Assembly (NCBI RefSeq): GCF_018614415.1
Contig: NZ_JAGGOO010000012.1
Location: 1 to 64,000, forward strand
DNA from: Streptomyces sp. ISL-12
GTDB taxonomy: Bacteria; Actinomycetota; Actinomycetes; Streptomycetales; Streptomycetaceae
Reading direction: 5' to 3'
Length of the DNA: 64,000 bases
The position numbers and the translations under genes were made by a program. The notes beneath the pieces were generated by a model that searched no databases, was not told the origin of the DNA, and saw only the letters and a program-made list of their open reading frames with translations. This document shows, one piece after another, positions 9,162 through 19,342 of the stretch; position 1 is the stretch's first letter, and every line of letters starts with the position of its first letter.

Positions 9162-10076
9162 TCACTCCTCGACCGTCAGTCCCTTGCGCAGTTTCACCAG
9201 CGTCCGCGACAGCAGGCGGGAGACGTGCATCTGGGAGATGCCCAGTTCCTCGCCGATCTCCGACTGGGTCATGCCCGCGACGAAACGGAGGGAGAGGATC
9301 TTCCGGTCGCGCGGCGGCAGTTGGGCGATCATGGGCTTCAACGACTCGACGTACTCGATGCCTTCGAGCCCGTGGTCCTCGTAACCGATCCGGTCCGCGA
9401 GCGCGCCCTCGGCGTCGTCCTCCTCCGGCTGGGCGTCCAGCGAGGCGGCGGTGTACGCGTTCGACGCGGCCATGCCCTCGACGACCTCGTCATTGGTGAT
9501 GCCGAGGCGCTCGGCCAACTCGGCCACCGTCGGCGCGCGGTCGAGCTGCTGGGCCAGTTCGTCGCCGGCCTTGGCCAGGTCCAGGCGCAGTTCCTGGAGG
9601 CGGCGCGGCACGCGCACGGACCAGGAGGTGTCGCGGAAGAACCGCTTGATCTCGCCGATGATGGTCGGCATGGCGAACGTGGGGAACTCCACGCCCCGCG
9701 ACAGTTCGAAGCGGTCGATCGCCTTGATCAGGCCGATCGTGCCGACCTGGATGATGTCCTCCATCGGCTCGCTGCGCGAGCGGAAGCGGGAGGCGGCGAA
9801 CTTGACCAGCGCGAGGTTGAGCTCGACGAGCGTGTTGCGTACGTACGCGTACTCGTGCGTGCCTTCCTCCAGCGACTCCAGGCGCTCGAAAAGGGTCTTG
9901 GACAGGGCCCGGGCGTCCGCCGGGGCGACCTCGTCGTACGCGGGGATGTCCGGAAGCCCGGCGAGGGCGCCGTCGTGCTCGACGGCTCGCTCGAAGTGGT
10001 CGATGGGATCCAGATGTTCCGGAGGGGGTGCCGACGTCGCTGTCTGGGTACGCGATCCGTCGAGCCGGGGTGACAT
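9162..10076 (-). CDS. RNA polymerase sigma factor of the SigB/SigF/SigG family (SigI-like)
   Basis: A 304-residue stress/sporulation-type sigma factor. Region 2 contains the core-binding DIIQVGTIGLIKAIDRFELSR and the -10-recognition FPTFAMPTIIGEIKRFFRD. Region 3 starts RVPRRLQELRLDL. Region 4.2 carries GMTQSEIGEELGISQMHVSR. The frame is open 43 codons further upstream, but the ATG at 10076 follows GGAGGACATC and gives the normal family length. It is divergent from an anti-anti-sigma gene and an anti-sigma kinase gene, a layout I recall for S. coelicolor sigI with arsI/prsI. The exact orthologue among the nine SigB paralogues cannot be fixed by eye. It probably acts in osmotic or general stress under partner switching. 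Confidence 0.92.
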   Translation of the reverse strand: MSPRLDGSRTQTATSAPPPEHLDPIDHFERAVEHDGALAGLPDIPAYDEVAPADARALSKTLFERLESLEEGTHEYAYVRNTLVELNLALVKFAASRFRSRSEPMEDIIQVGTIGLIKAIDRFELSRGVEFPTFAMPTIIGEIKRFFRDTSWSVRVPRRLQELRLDLAKAGDELAQQLDRAPTVAELAERLGITNDEVVEGMAASNAYTAASLDAQPEEDDAEGALADRIGYEDHGLEGIEYVESLKPMIAQLPPRDRKILSLRFVAGMTQSEIGEELGISQMHVSRLLSRTLVKLRKGLTVEE

Positions 10077-10233
10077 GATGTCCTCCATCGTTCTCGGCAT
10101 GCGGCTGCCGAAGCCAAATACGTGCACTGCGGTGTGCGGCGCCTCCAAAGCCGGCCGTGGTCGGTTGCGTGTTCTTACTAGCCCTACCGGCTTCACCGAG
10201 CCCACCGCAAGTGCTTTTTGTTCTTGTATGTCC

Positions 10234-10257
10234 GTTTCTGTGCGGATGTTCGGGTGT
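10234..10257 (+). promoter_or_regulatory. Candidate SigB-type promoter ahead of the anti-anti-sigma gene
   Basis: GTTTC at 10234-10238 is followed after 13 bases by GGGTGT (10252-10257). The SigB-family consensus is GTTT, 12-16 bases, then GGGTA. The element lies 73 bases before the start at 10330 on the same strand. It matches except for one -10 base, so the sigma factor encoded divergently, or a paralogue, could drive its own regulators. Confidence 0.45.
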
Positions 10258-10329
10258 TGAAGGACGTGCAGAAGGCGTAGTGTTCGAGGGCGTCAGTAAG
10301 CAGCCTCGACGTCGGGAGAGAGAGACGGC

Positions 10330-10707
10330 ATGGACCGCGGGACGGTCGGCAGCGCACAGTCTGGCCGGCTTCTGGTGGAGGTGCGGCAGGAAGGCTCCAG
10401 TGCCGTCGTGACCCCGGCGGGTGAGTTGGATCACCACACCGCCGATCTGTTGCGCGAGCCTCTGGACGACTGCCTGGACAAGGGTTTCAGTCGGCTTGTC
10501 GTCGACTGCTCGCGTCTGGAGTTCTGCGACTCCACGGGACTCAACGTCCTGCTCGGCGCGCGGCTGAAGGCGGAGGCCGCGGGGGGTGGCGTCCATCTGG
10601 CCGGCATGCGGCCCGTGGTGGCCAGAGTCTTCGAGATCACCGGTGCGGACGCCGTCTTCACCGTTCATGACACCCTTGAGACGGCCCTGGCGGACGAGAG
10701 CGGCTGA
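10330..10707 (+). CDS. STAS-domain anti-sigma factor antagonist
   Basis: A 125-residue SpoIIAA/RsbV-like protein consisting of one STAS domain. It has an N-terminal beta strand RLLVEVRQEGSSAVVTPAG, then ELDHHTADLLREPL. The phosphorylation loop is FCDSTGLN, in which the serine is the expected target of the anti-sigma kinase. Unphosphorylated antagonists bind and remove the anti-sigma factor, freeing the sigma factor. The start has GGGAGAGAGAGACGGC before it. Its partner kinase gene lies 196 bases downstream on the same strand, and the sigma factor is divergent, so the three genes form one partner-switching module. Confidence 0.92.
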   Translation: MDRGTVGSAQSGRLLVEVRQEGSSAVVTPAGELDHHTADLLREPLDDCLDKGFSRLVVDCSRLEFCDSTGLNVLLGARLKAEAAGGGVHLAGMRPVVARVFEITGADAVFTVHDTLETALADESG

Positions 10708-10709
10708 CC

Positions 10710-10732
10710 CGCCCCGCGGGCCCGGCGGGGCG
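10710..10732 (+). terminator. Hairpin after the anti-anti-sigma gene
   Basis: Eight-base arms CGCCCCGC and GCGGGGCG enclose a seven-base GC loop, two bases after the stop codon. No clear T run follows. It may attenuate read-through into the kinase gene and lower the kinase:antagonist ratio. Confidence 0.5.
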
Positions 10733-10903
10733 TCTCGCGCTTCCCCTGTGGCCGGTGGTTCCGGCCCGTCCTGTGTTTCCTGCCCAATACAGGGGTGTTC
10801 TGTCGGTCCGGTCGGGCAGGAGACATCCTGAACAGGTCGGCCGACCGACCGGCTGTGTACGACGTTGAATCATGAATTGGTGAATCGGTGAGGTGAAGCG
10901 CTG

Positions 10904-11458
10904 ATGAGCACCACCCGGCCCTACTCGCCGGGCGACCGCGGTCCGGAGCCCAGCGGCGCTTCCGGCGCCTCCGGGGCGCCCGAGGGGGGTTTGCCCGTGA
11001 CCGGGGCGTCCGAAGGGCACGTGGGCGCGCAGACGGCTGCCGCCACCGGTGGCCAGTCCCGCAGGCTGAGCTTCGACGGCACGAGCGGTGTCGTGCCGCT
11101 CGCCCGTGACTTCACCCGCCAGGCGCTGTACGCGTGGGGCTGGCTGCCGGCCGACTCGGCCGACCAGCGGGCCGCCGCCGAGGACGTCCTGCTGGTCGTC
11201 TCCGAACTGGTCACCAACGCCTGCCTGCACGCCGAGGGCCCGGACGAGCTGTCGATCAGCCGCGACCGCAAGGTGATCCGGCTGGAGGTCTCCGACCGGG
11301 GCACGGGCCAGCCGGCACCCCGCACACCGCACCGCGCCGGACGCCCCGGCGGCCACGGCATGTTCATCGTGCAGCGGCTCTGCCTCGACTGGGGGGTCGT
11401 ACGGTCCCCGGGCGTCGCGGGCAAGACCGTGTGGGCGGAGCTGGCCGCGCCGGCGTAG
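10904..11458 (+). CDS. Anti-sigma factor, SpoIIAB/RsbW-type ATP-binding serine kinase
   Basis: A 184-residue HATPase domain protein. After a variable, glycine/alanine-rich N-terminus of about 50 residues it has the N-box VVSELVTNACLHA. The G1 box is EVSDRGTGQP and the G2 box GRPGGHGMFIVQRL. Such kinases bind the sigma factor and also phosphorylate the STAS antagonist. The ribosome site is GAGGTGAAGCGCTG before ATG. The gap of 196 bases from the antagonist gene is unusually long for this pair, and it holds a GGTCGGCCGACC palindrome (10835-10846), so a separate promoter is possible. Confidence 0.9.
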   Translation: MSTTRPYSPGDRGPEPSGASGASGAPEGGLPVTGASEGHVGAQTAAATGGQSRRLSFDGTSGVVPLARDFTRQALYAWGWLPADSADQRAAAEDVLLVVSELVTNACLHAEGPDELSISRDRKVIRLEVSDRGTGQPAPRTPHRAGRPGGHGMFIVQRLCLDWGVVRSPGVAGKTVWAELAAPA

Positions 11459-11525
11459 GCGGAAGCCCTGTAGGCGACGGTCCTGCGGACGCGGACCTCC
11501 GCGAAGGCTCGGCGGCTTTCCGCGT

Positions 11526-11687
11526 GGGCCCGGCACCCCTCCAACACCCGTAGCCCCCGCGAAGGCTCCGGCAGCCCCACATAACTCCGAAGGGCCACCG
11601 CGCCGCGGGCCCGGCACCCCGCCGACACCCGTAGCCCCCGCGAAGGCTCCGGCAGCCCCACGAAACCCCGAAGGGCCACCGCGCCCC
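11526..11687. repeat. Two direct copies of an 81-bp intergenic unit
   Basis: GGGCCCGGCACCCC begins copies at 11526 and 11607, an 81-base period. Both contain ACACCCGTAGCCCCCGCGAA and AAGGGCCACCGCG with only scattered differences. The unit fills most of the gap between the convergent anti-sigma and transporter genes. It is not coding. Confidence 0.85.
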
Positions 11688-11731
11688 CGAGGACACGGTG
11701 ACCCTCCGACGGAAAGCCGGACCGGCAGGTC

Positions 11732-13228
11732 TCAGTGGACGTCGCCCATCAGCGTCCGGACGCGCTTGCGGTACATCCACACCGCCACGCCGGCGACCAC
11801 GGCGAGGGTGGCCTCCGCGGCGACGATGCCGGTCTTGTTCAGGTCCACGCCGGCGATGGAGAGCAGGCCCGTGGTCGCGTCACCGGCGGTGACCGCGAGG
11901 AACCAGACGCCCATCATCTGCGAGGCGTACTTCACCGGCGCCATCTTCGTCGTCACCGACAGGCCGACCGGGGAGAGCAGCAGCTCACCGCAGGTCTGGA
12001 CGAAGTAGATCGCCACCAGCCACAGCGCCGCGGCCTTGTGGCCGCCGTCCGCGATCGCCAGCGGGGCGAGGAAGAGGAAGAAGGACGCGCCGATCAGCAC
12101 CAGGCCGAACGAGAACTTCACGACCGTGCTCGGCTCCTTGCCGCGCCGGGCCAGCGCCAGCCACAGCGTCGCGAAGACCGGGGCCAGCGCCATGATGATG
12201 ACCGGGTTGACCGACTGGTACCAGGAGACCGGGAACGACCATCCCAGGACGCTGTTCTCGGCGGAGGACTCGGCGAAGATCGACAGGGTCGAGCCGCCCT
12301 GGTCGTAGATCATCCAGAAGACGGCCGCGGCGACGAAGAACCAGATGTACGCGGACATCTTCGACTGCTCGGCGCGGTCCAGCTCCTTGTCGCGCTTGAT
12401 GCGGGTCAGCACCAGGATCGGGATGATCACGCCGAGCAGGGTCAGCGGGACCAGGATCCAGTTCAGCGTGTAGTGGCCGGAGAAGCCGACGATCGCGTAG
12501 AAGACGACCGCGACGGCGGCCCAGAACGCGGCCTTGCGCAGCGTCGAGGTCTTCTCGGCGGCCGACAGCGGCTTGGGGACGACGCTGGAGTGCGGGTCGA
12601 GGTGGCGGCTGCCCATCAGGAACTGGGCGACACCGATCGCCATGCCCACCGCGGCCAGCGCGAAGCCCAGGTGCCAGTTGACGCTCTCACCGATGGTGCC
12701 GATGACCAGCGGCGCGACGAAGGCGCCGAGGTTGATGCCCATGTAGAAGACGGTGAAGCCACCGTCCCGGCGCGGGTCGTCGGGGCCCTGGTAGAGGTGG
12801 CCGACCATCGTGGAGATGTTGGCCTTCAGCAGACCCGAGCCGATGGCGACCAGGCCGAGACCGGCGAAGAACGTGCCGGAGGAGGGCAGGGCCAGGGTGA
12901 GGTGGCCGAGCATGATGACGCCGCCGGCGATGGCGACGGTCTTGCGCGGACCCCACACGCGGTCGCCGAACCAGCCGCCCGGCATCGTGAGCAGGTACAC
13001 CAGCGAGAGGTACACCGAGTAGATCGCGGTGGCGGTGCCGGCGTTCATGCCCAGGCCGCCCGGGGCCACGAGGTACAGCGGGAGCAGAGCCCTCATGCCG
13101 TAGTAGGAGAAACGCTCCCACATCTCGGTCATGAAGAGGGTGGCCAGACCCCGGGGGTGGCCGAAGAAGGACTTCTCGGATCCGGGGGTGCCCGGGGTGA
13201 CCGAGTCCTTCGTCAGGCTGGACGCCAT
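11732..13228 (-). CDS. Proton-dependent oligopeptide transporter (POT/PTR2 family)
   Basis: A 498-residue major-facilitator protein that imports di- and tripeptides with protons. The family's proton-coupling motif appears as EMWERFSYYGMRALLPLYL near residue 35. The signature GWFGDRVWGPRKTVAIAGG follows in the first cytoplasmic loop, then GFTVFYMGINLGAFVAPL. About 14 hydrophobic helices are visible. The start has AAGGATCG upstream and a polar N-terminus of about 25 residues. It stands alone, convergent with the anti-sigma gene and separated by 523 bases from the two-component system. Confidence 0.93.
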   Translation of the reverse strand: MASSLTKDSVTPGTPGSEKSFFGHPRGLATLFMTEMWERFSYYGMRALLPLYLVAPGGLGMNAGTATAIYSVYLSLVYLLTMPGGWFGDRVWGPRKTVAIAGGVIMLGHLTLALPSSGTFFAGLGLVAIGSGLLKANISTMVGHLYQGPDDPRRDGGFTVFYMGINLGAFVAPLVIGTIGESVNWHLGFALAAVGMAIGVAQFLMGSRHLDPHSSVVPKPLSAAEKTSTLRKAAFWAAVAVVFYAIVGFSGHYTLNWILVPLTLLGVIIPILVLTRIKRDKELDRAEQSKMSAYIWFFVAAAVFWMIYDQGGSTLSIFAESSAENSVLGWSFPVSWYQSVNPVIIMALAPVFATLWLALARRGKEPSTVVKFSFGLVLIGASFFLFLAPLAIADGGHKAAALWLVAIYFVQTCGELLLSPVGLSVTTKMAPVKYASQMMGVWFLAVTAGDATTGLLSIAGVDLNKTGIVAAEATLAVVAGVAVWMYRKRVRTLMGDVH

Positions 13229-13751
13229 GGTCGATCCTTGCTGGTCGGGACGCGCTCACGGAGGCGATGCGCGCCCGGTGGGGGGCAGGCCGGCACCGGC
13301 GGGTCGGGCCGTCCACCCCACGCCTACGGGGAGTCCGCCCCGGGTCACGGGGCGGCGGACGGTGACCACCGGGATCCACGCCTCGGCGCGCGGCTCTGCG
13401 CTGCGAGGCCCGGCCACAGGTCATTCCTTTCGAGGCCGGCGGACGGCCGGCCCGCACACACGAAGAAGACCTTCGGCGTCAAGAGCTCAAGAGCTTGGGA
13501 GAGCCGGAGCCGCCAAAGGTCCCTGTGGTGCTACAGGCGTTTGTCCACCATAAGGCAAGGTACTGCCCGGTATGGAAGGACTTGAGATACGTATCACAGG
13601 GAGTGATGGAACCGGAATACTACATTCCGATGTCTCCCGGAGGATCGGCCCCGCCGCGCGCTCGCGGGCACGTATCCGGCATGTCCGGAGGTAAGGACGC
13701 CCCGCACCGATCTCACCTCGGGCGTTGCTCCGGGCGGACTACCATCGGGTC
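13229..13751. other. 523-bp divergent intergenic region
   Basis: This gap lies between the POT transporter (leftward) and the response regulator (rightward). The part from 13530 to 13640 is less GC-rich than its surroundings and includes a perfect palindrome GATACGTATC (13586-13595), a possible operator or promoter element. A weak open frame of 86 codons across 13495-13755 has poor codon bias and no ribosome site, and I do not call it. I see no RNA gene. Confidence 0.5.
13740..13745 (+). promoter_or_regulatory. -10 box TACCAT six bases before the response-regulator ATG
   Basis: TACCAT fits the TANNNT -10 consensus and is separated from the ATG at 13752 by six bases, with no ribosome site. 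Transcription would begin at or within a base or two of the start codon, giving a leaderless mRNA. No convincing -35 is seen. Confidence 0.45.
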
Positions 13752-14429
13752 ATGACCCGTGTACTGCTCGCCGAGGACGACGCGTCCATCTCGGAGCCGC
13801 TGGCCCGCGCACTGCGCCGGGAAGGGTACGAGGTCGAGGTGCGTGAGGACGGACCCACGGCGCTCGACGCCGGGATGCAGGGCGGTGTGGACCTGGTCGT
13901 GCTGGACCTGGGCCTGCCCGGCATGGACGGCCTGGAGGTCGCCCGCCGGCTGCGTTCCGAGGGCCACTCGGTGCCGATCCTCATCCTGACCGCGCGCGCC
14001 GACGAGGTGGACACCGTCGTCGGCCTGGACGCGGGCGCCGACGACTACGTCACCAAGCCCTTCCGCCTCGCCGAGCTGCTCGCCCGGGTCCGGGCCCTGC
14101 TGCGGCGCGGCGCCACCGAGCCCCAGCAGCCGCCCGCCACGCACGGCGTGCGCATCGACGTCGAGTCGCACCGCGCCTGGATGGGCGACGAGGAGCTCCA
14201 GCTCACCGCCAAGGAGTTCGACCTGCTGCGGGTGCTGGTGCGCGACGCCGGCCGGGTCGTCACCCGCGACCAGCTGATGCGCGAGGTCTGGGACACCACC
14301 TGGTGGTCGTCGACCAAGACCCTCGACATGCACATCTCCTGGCTGCGCAAGAAGCTGGGCGACGACGCGGCCAACCCGCGCTACATCGCCACCGTGCGGG
14401 GCGTGGGCTTCCGCTTCGAGAAGAACTGA
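13752..14429 (+). CDS. OmpR/PhoB-family response regulator
   Basis: A 225-residue regulator. The receiver domain (1-118) has the acidic pair Asp9/Asp10, phospho-acceptor Asp52 in VVLDLGLPGMDG and the conserved lysine in DDYVTKPFRLAEL. The winged-helix DNA-binding domain (about 130-225) includes LTAKEFDLLRVLVRDAGRVV and ends RYIATVRGVGFRFEKN. The frame is open from 13725. The ATG at 13752 gives the canonical MTRVLLAEDD start and follows a -10-like box directly. The cognate kinase begins 50 bases downstream. No target can be named. Confidence 0.94.
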   Translation: MTRVLLAEDDASISEPLARALRREGYEVEVREDGPTALDAGMQGGVDLVVLDLGLPGMDGLEVARRLRSEGHSVPILILTARADEVDTVVGLDAGADDYVTKPFRLAELLARVRALLRRGATEPQQPPATHGVRIDVESHRAWMGDEELQLTAKEFDLLRVLVRDAGRVVTRDQLMREVWDTTWWSSTKTLDMHISWLRKKLGDDAANPRYIATVRGVGFRFEKN

Positions 14430-14479
14430 GCCCGCACGGGCGTACACGGTCACGTAGTCACGTTGTCACGTAGGGGAAC

Positions 14480-15754
14480 ATGCGCCGTCGACTGATCCAG
14501 TCCACGCTCGCCGTGGTGCTCGTCGTGATCGCCGTCTTCGGCGTCTCCCTGGTCATCGTCGAGACGCAGACGATCAGCAGCACGGCCCAGGAACGGGTGG
14601 ACCTGGAAGCCGCCCGGCTGGCCAGCATCGTGGACAGCCGGCTGCTGGGCACCGGCAGCGTCGACGCCGAGGTCCTGCGCGGCCAGGTCGAGGGCAACCG
14701 GTACGCCGCGATCCGCATCCCCGGAAAGCCGCTCATCGAGATCGGCAGCGAACCGACCGGCGAGGTCATCCGGGGCGAGGCCACCGGCGAGGAGGGCGAG
14801 ACGGTCATCGTCCAGGAGCCGCGCTCCTCGGTGACCCGCGAGGTCGGCCGCACCCTGCTGATCATCGGGCTGGTGGCGCTGCTCGCGGTGATCGCCGCCG
14901 TCCTGCTCGCGGTCCGCCAGGCCAACCGCCTCGCCTCCCCGCTCACCGACCTCGCCGAGACCGCCGAACGCCTCGGCTCCGGCGACCCGCGCCCCCGCCA
15001 CAAGCGGTACGGCGTCCCCGAACTGGACCGGGTCGCCGACGTCCTGGACTCCTCCGCCGAGCGGATCGCCCGGATGCTCACCGCCGAGCGCCGCCTGGCC
15101 GCCGACGCCTCCCACCAGCTGCGTACGCCGCTGACCGCGCTGTCGATGCGCCTGGAGGAGATCACCCTCACCGACGAACCGGAGACGGTGAAGGAGGAGG
15201 CGACCATCGCGCTGGCCCAGGTGGAGCGGCTCACGGACGTCGTCGAGCGGCTGCTGACCAACTCCCGCGACCCGCGCAGCGGCTCCGCCGTCGTCTTCGA
15301 ACTGGACGACGTCATCCAGCAGCAGATCGCCGAGTGGCGCCCCGCCTACCGCAGCGCGGGCCGGGCCATCGTCTCCTCCGGCAAGCGGCACCTGACGGCC
15401 GTCGGCACGCCGGGAGCGGTCGCCCAGGTGCTGGCGGCGCTGATCGAGAACTCGCTGATGCACGGCGGCGGCACGGTCGCGCTGCGCACCCGGGTCACCG
15501 GCAACCAGGCCGTGGTCGAGGTCACCGACGAGGGGCCGGGCGTCCCCGCCGACCTGGGCGCGCGGATCTTCGAGCGCACCATCAGCGGACGGAACTCCAC
15601 GGGCATCGGGCTGGCCGTCGCCCGCGACCTCGCGGAGGCGGACGGCGGACGTCTGGAACTGCTCCAGTCCAAGCCGCCGGTGTTCGGGCTGTTCCTGTCC
15701 CGCACCCAGCCGTCGAAGGCCGAGGCGTCGGAGGCGGACCGGACGGTCAGGTGA
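14480..15754 (+). CDS. Membrane sensor histidine kinase
   Basis: A 424-residue kinase paired with the response regulator just upstream. TM1 covers about residues 8-28. An extracytoplasmic sensor of about 100 residues follows. TM2 (about 130-150, TLLIIGLVALLAVIAAVLLA) leads into a HAMP linker. The dimerisation box is DASHQLRTPLTALSMRLEE with phospho-accepting His212. The ATPase domain has LIENSLMHG, VEVTDEGPGVP and STGIGLAVARDLAEADGG. The sensor resembles no characterised ligand-binding fold that I can name. The ATG has TAGGGGAAC before it. The gene ends 10 bases from the convergent GtrA gene. Confidence 0.93.
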   Translation: MRRRLIQSTLAVVLVVIAVFGVSLVIVETQTISSTAQERVDLEAARLASIVDSRLLGTGSVDAEVLRGQVEGNRYAAIRIPGKPLIEIGSEPTGEVIRGEATGEEGETVIVQEPRSSVTREVGRTLLIIGLVALLAVIAAVLLAVRQANRLASPLTDLAETAERLGSGDPRPRHKRYGVPELDRVADVLDSSAERIARMLTAERRLAADASHQLRTPLTALSMRLEEITLTDEPETVKEEATIALAQVERLTDVVERLLTNSRDPRSGSAVVFELDDVIQQQIAEWRPAYRSAGRAIVSSGKRHLTAVGTPGAVAQVLAALIENSLMHGGGTVALRTRVTGNQAVVEVTDEGPGVPADLGARIFERTISGRNSTGIGLAVARDLAEADGGRLELLQSKPPVFGLFLSRTQPSKAEASEADRTVR

Positions 15755-15764
15755 GGAACGGGTC

Positions 15765-16358
15765 TCAGCGGGAGCGCCCCGGAGCGGACACCGTGGTCGG
15801 GCTCTCGTGCTCCAGGAACGATTCCGCGCGGGCGACGGCGTCCCGGGCGGGCAGGGCGCGGAAGACCCAGGACCGGTAGGACCAGAAGCGGAACAGCGTC
15901 GCCACCCCGATGCCGACGAACTTGAAGATGTTGCTCTGCAGCGGGCTGTCCCAGCCGAAGCCGTACGTCGCCGTGTAGAGCACGCCGTTCTCGATCACCA
16001 GGCCGACCGCGCTGAACAGCAGGAAGAGGGACATCTCCTTGGTCCGGCCGCTCTTGTCACGGTCCCGGTAGGTGAAGTAGCGGAAGCCCACGTAGTTGAA
16101 GACGATGGAGACGACCGTCGCCACGATGCTGGCCCGGACCACCTGGAGGTCGGTCGTGTGCCGCACCAGGTTGAAGACGAGCAGGTTGACCAGGACGCCC
16201 GCGCCGCCGACCGCGCCGAACTTCAGTACCTCCCGCAGGACGCCTTCGAGCCGCCGCCGCAGCGCGCCGCGGGCGGCCGGGGGCGCGGAACGCGCCGAGG
16301 AACCATGTCCCATGGTCGTGCAGGCCCCCGCTCGGTCGGTTGGCGTCAACCCGGCCAT
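15765..16358 (-). CDS. GtrA-family membrane protein
   Basis: A small four-helix membrane protein of about 197 residues. GtrA proteins are thought to help flip or present undecaprenyl- or decaprenyl-phosphate-linked sugars. The domain begins EVLKFGAVGGAGVLVNLLVF and continues through SIVFNYVGFRYFTYRDR, a helix pair around residue 115, and ends FRFWSYRSWVFRA. The start is uncertain. ATG 16358 has GGTGG five bases upstream, while GTG 16367 and ATG 16313 are also in frame. It is divergent from purK, as a GtrA gene is beside purK/purE in Mycobacterium, so the pairing is an old actinobacterial arrangement. A role in envelope polymer or arabinogalactan-like assembly is inferred. Confidence 0.85.
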   Translation of the reverse strand: MAGLTPTDRAGACTTMGHGSSARSAPPAARGALRRRLEGVLREVLKFGAVGGAGVLVNLLVFNLVRHTTDLQVVRASIVATVVSIVFNYVGFRYFTYRDRDKSGRTKEMSLFLLFSAVGLVIENGVLYTATYGFGWDSPLQSNIFKFVGIGVATLFRFWSYRSWVFRALPARDAVARAESFLEHESPTTVSAPGRSR

Positions 16359-16459
16359 GCTAACCACCCGACCGCGCTAATTTCCTGTGGACCATGGGGG
16401 AAACCGCCCGGCCAGACGGCCGGAAAAGGCCGGGAAGCGTCCTCCCCCCGGGCTGCCGA

Positions 16460-16465
16460 TACGCT
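16460..16465 (+). promoter_or_regulatory. -10 box TACGCT six bases before the purK GTG
   Basis: TACGCT (TANNNT) lies six bases from GTG 16472. The G run between them is too close to the start to work as a normal ribosome site, so a leaderless transcript is likely. Confidence 0.4.
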
Positions 16466-16471
16466 AGGGGG

Positions 16472-17611
16472 GTGACGTTCCCGGTAGTCGGCATGGTCGG
16501 CGGGGGCCAGCTCGCGCGTATGACGCACGAAGCGGGCATCCCGTTGGGCATCAGGTTCAAGCTCCTCAGTGACACTCCCCAGGACTCAGCGGCCCAGGTG
16601 GTGAGCGACGTCGTCGTCGGCGACTACCGCGACCTGGACACGCTCCGTGAGTTCGCGCGCGGCTGTGACGTGATCACCTTCGATCACGAGCACGTGCCCA
16701 CCGAGCACCTCCGGGCCCTGGAGGCGGACGGCATCCCCGTGCGCCCCGGCCCGGACGCGCTGGTGCACGCCCAGGACAAGGGCGTGATGCGGGCGAAGCT
16801 CACGGCGATCGGCGTGCCGTGCCCGCGGCACCGGATCGTGAGCGACCCGGCCGACGTGGCCGCGTTCGCGGCGGAGGGCGAGGGCTTCCCCGTCGTCCTC
16901 AAGACCGTCCGCGGCGGGTACGACGGCAAGGGCGTGTGGGTCGTGGACTCCGAGGCGGAGGCCGCCGAGCCGTTCCGCGCGGGTGTGCCCGTCCTCGCCG
17001 AGGAGAAGGTCGACTTCGTCCGCGAGCTGGCCGCCAACGTCGTACGGTCCCCGCACGGCCAGGCCGTCGCCTACCCGGTCGTCGAGTCCCGGCAGGTGAA
17101 CGGCGTCTGCGACACCGTCATCGCCCCCGCGCCCGGCCTCGACGAGGACCTGGCGCTCCGGGCCGAGGAGATGGCCCTGTCCATCGCCAAGGAACTCGGC
17201 GTCGTCGGCCACCTCGCCGTCGAGCTGTTCCAGACCCGCGACGGCCGCGTCCTCGTCAACGAGCTGGCGATGCGACCGCACAACTCCGGCCACTGGTCGA
17301 TGGACGGCGCGATCACCTCGCAGTTCGCCAACCACGTCCGCGCCGTCCTCGACCTCCCCCTCGGCGACCCGCGCCCGCGCGCGCCCTGGACGGTCATGGT
17401 CAACGTCCTCGGCGGCGACTACCCGGACATGTACTCCGCGTACCTGCACTGCATGGCCCGCGACCCCCAGCTGAAGATCCACATGTACGGCAAGGACGTC
17501 AAGCCCGGCCGCAAGGTGGGGCACGTCAACACCTACGGCGACGACCTGGACGACGTCCTGGAGCGCGCCCGGCACGCTGCCGGATACCTGAGAGGGACGA
17601 TCACCGAATGA
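16472..17611 (+). CDS. purK: N5-carboxyaminoimidazole ribonucleotide synthase
   Basis: An ATP-grasp enzyme of 379 residues that carboxylates AIR with bicarbonate to N5-CAIR in purine synthesis. The N-terminus [13 protein letters not shown] starts the biotin-carboxylase-like domain. The ATP-binding segment is [15 protein letters not shown]. The metal-binding [10 protein letters not shown] and [23 protein letters not shown] follow. The frame is open 26 codons upstream of the chosen GTG, but the conserved fold begins immediately after it ([12 protein letters not shown]). The stop overlaps the purE start by four bases (ATGA), so PurK and PurE are made together. Confidence 0.97.
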   Translation: MTFPVVGMVGGGQLARMTHEAGIPLGIRFKLLSDTPQDSAAQVVSDVVVGDYRDLDTLREFARGCDVITFDHEHVPTEHLRALEADGIPVRPGPDALVHAQDKGVMRAKLTAIGVPCPRHRIVSDPADVAAFAAEGEGFPVVLKTVRGGYDGKGVWVVDSEAEAAEPFRAGVPVLAEEKVDFVRELAANVVRSPHGQAVAYPVVESRQVNGVCDTVIAPAPGLDEDLALRAEEMALSIAKELGVVGHLAVELFQTRDGRVLVNELAMRPHNSGHWSMDGAITSQFANHVRAVLDLPLGDPRPRAPWTVMVNVLGGDYPDMYSAYLHCMARDPQLKIHMYGKDVKPGRKVGHVNTYGDDLDDVLERARHAAGYLRGTITE

Positions 17612-18141
17612 GCCCCGCCGCCCGTCCCGTCGTCGGCATCGTCATGGGGTCGGACTCCGACTGGCCCGTCATGGAGGCCGCCGCCAAGGCGCTCGACGAG
17701 TTCGAGATCGCCTACGAGGTCGACGTCGTCTCCGCGCACCGCATGCCCCGCGAGATGATCGCGTACGGCGAGGAGGCGGCCGGACGCGGACTGAAGGCGA
17801 TCATCGCCGGGGCCGGCGGCGCCGCCCACCTGCCCGGCATGCTCGCCTCGGTCACCCCGCTGCCGGTCATCGGCGTACCCGTCCCGCTGAAGTACCTCGA
17901 CGGCATGGACTCGCTGCTGTCGATCGTGCAGATGCCCGCCGGTGTGCCCGTCGCCACGGTCTCCGTCGGCGGTGCCCGCAACGCCGGACTGCTGGCCGCC
18001 CGCATCCTCGCCGCCCACGACGAGGAGCTGCTGGGCCGGATGCGCGAGTTCCAGCAGGAGCTGAACGACCAGGCCACCGAGAAGGGCAAGCGGCTGCGCA
18101 CCAAGGTCGAGGGGTCGGCTTCCTTCGGTTTCGGGAAGTAA
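17608..18141 (+). CDS. purE: N5-CAIR mutase, class I PurE
   Basis: Converts N5-CAIR to CAIR, the step after PurK. The 177-residue protein shows the class I motif [17 protein letters not shown], the carboxylate-handling [22 protein letters not shown] and [23 protein letters not shown] overlaps the purK stop, and the dipeptidase gene begins six bases after its own stop, extending the operon. The C-terminal 15 residues are charged and variable, as is usual. Confidence 0.97.
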   Translation: MSPAARPVVGIVMGSDSDWPVMEAAAKALDEFEIAYEVDVVSAHRMPREMIAYGEEAAGRGLKAIIAGAGGAAHLPGMLASVTPLPVIGVPVPLKYLDGMDSLLSIVQMPAGVPVATVSVGGARNAGLLAARILAAHDEELLGRMREFQQELNDQATEKGKRLRTKVEGSASFGFGK

Positions 18142-19326
<1,185 letters not shown>

Positions 19327-19342
19327 CCCCGGGCCGTGTGCG

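Noticed and set aside
13495..13755. An 86-codon plus-strand frame before the response regulator
   Set aside because: Poor codon bias, no ribosome site, and it would overlap the start and -10 box of the response regulator.
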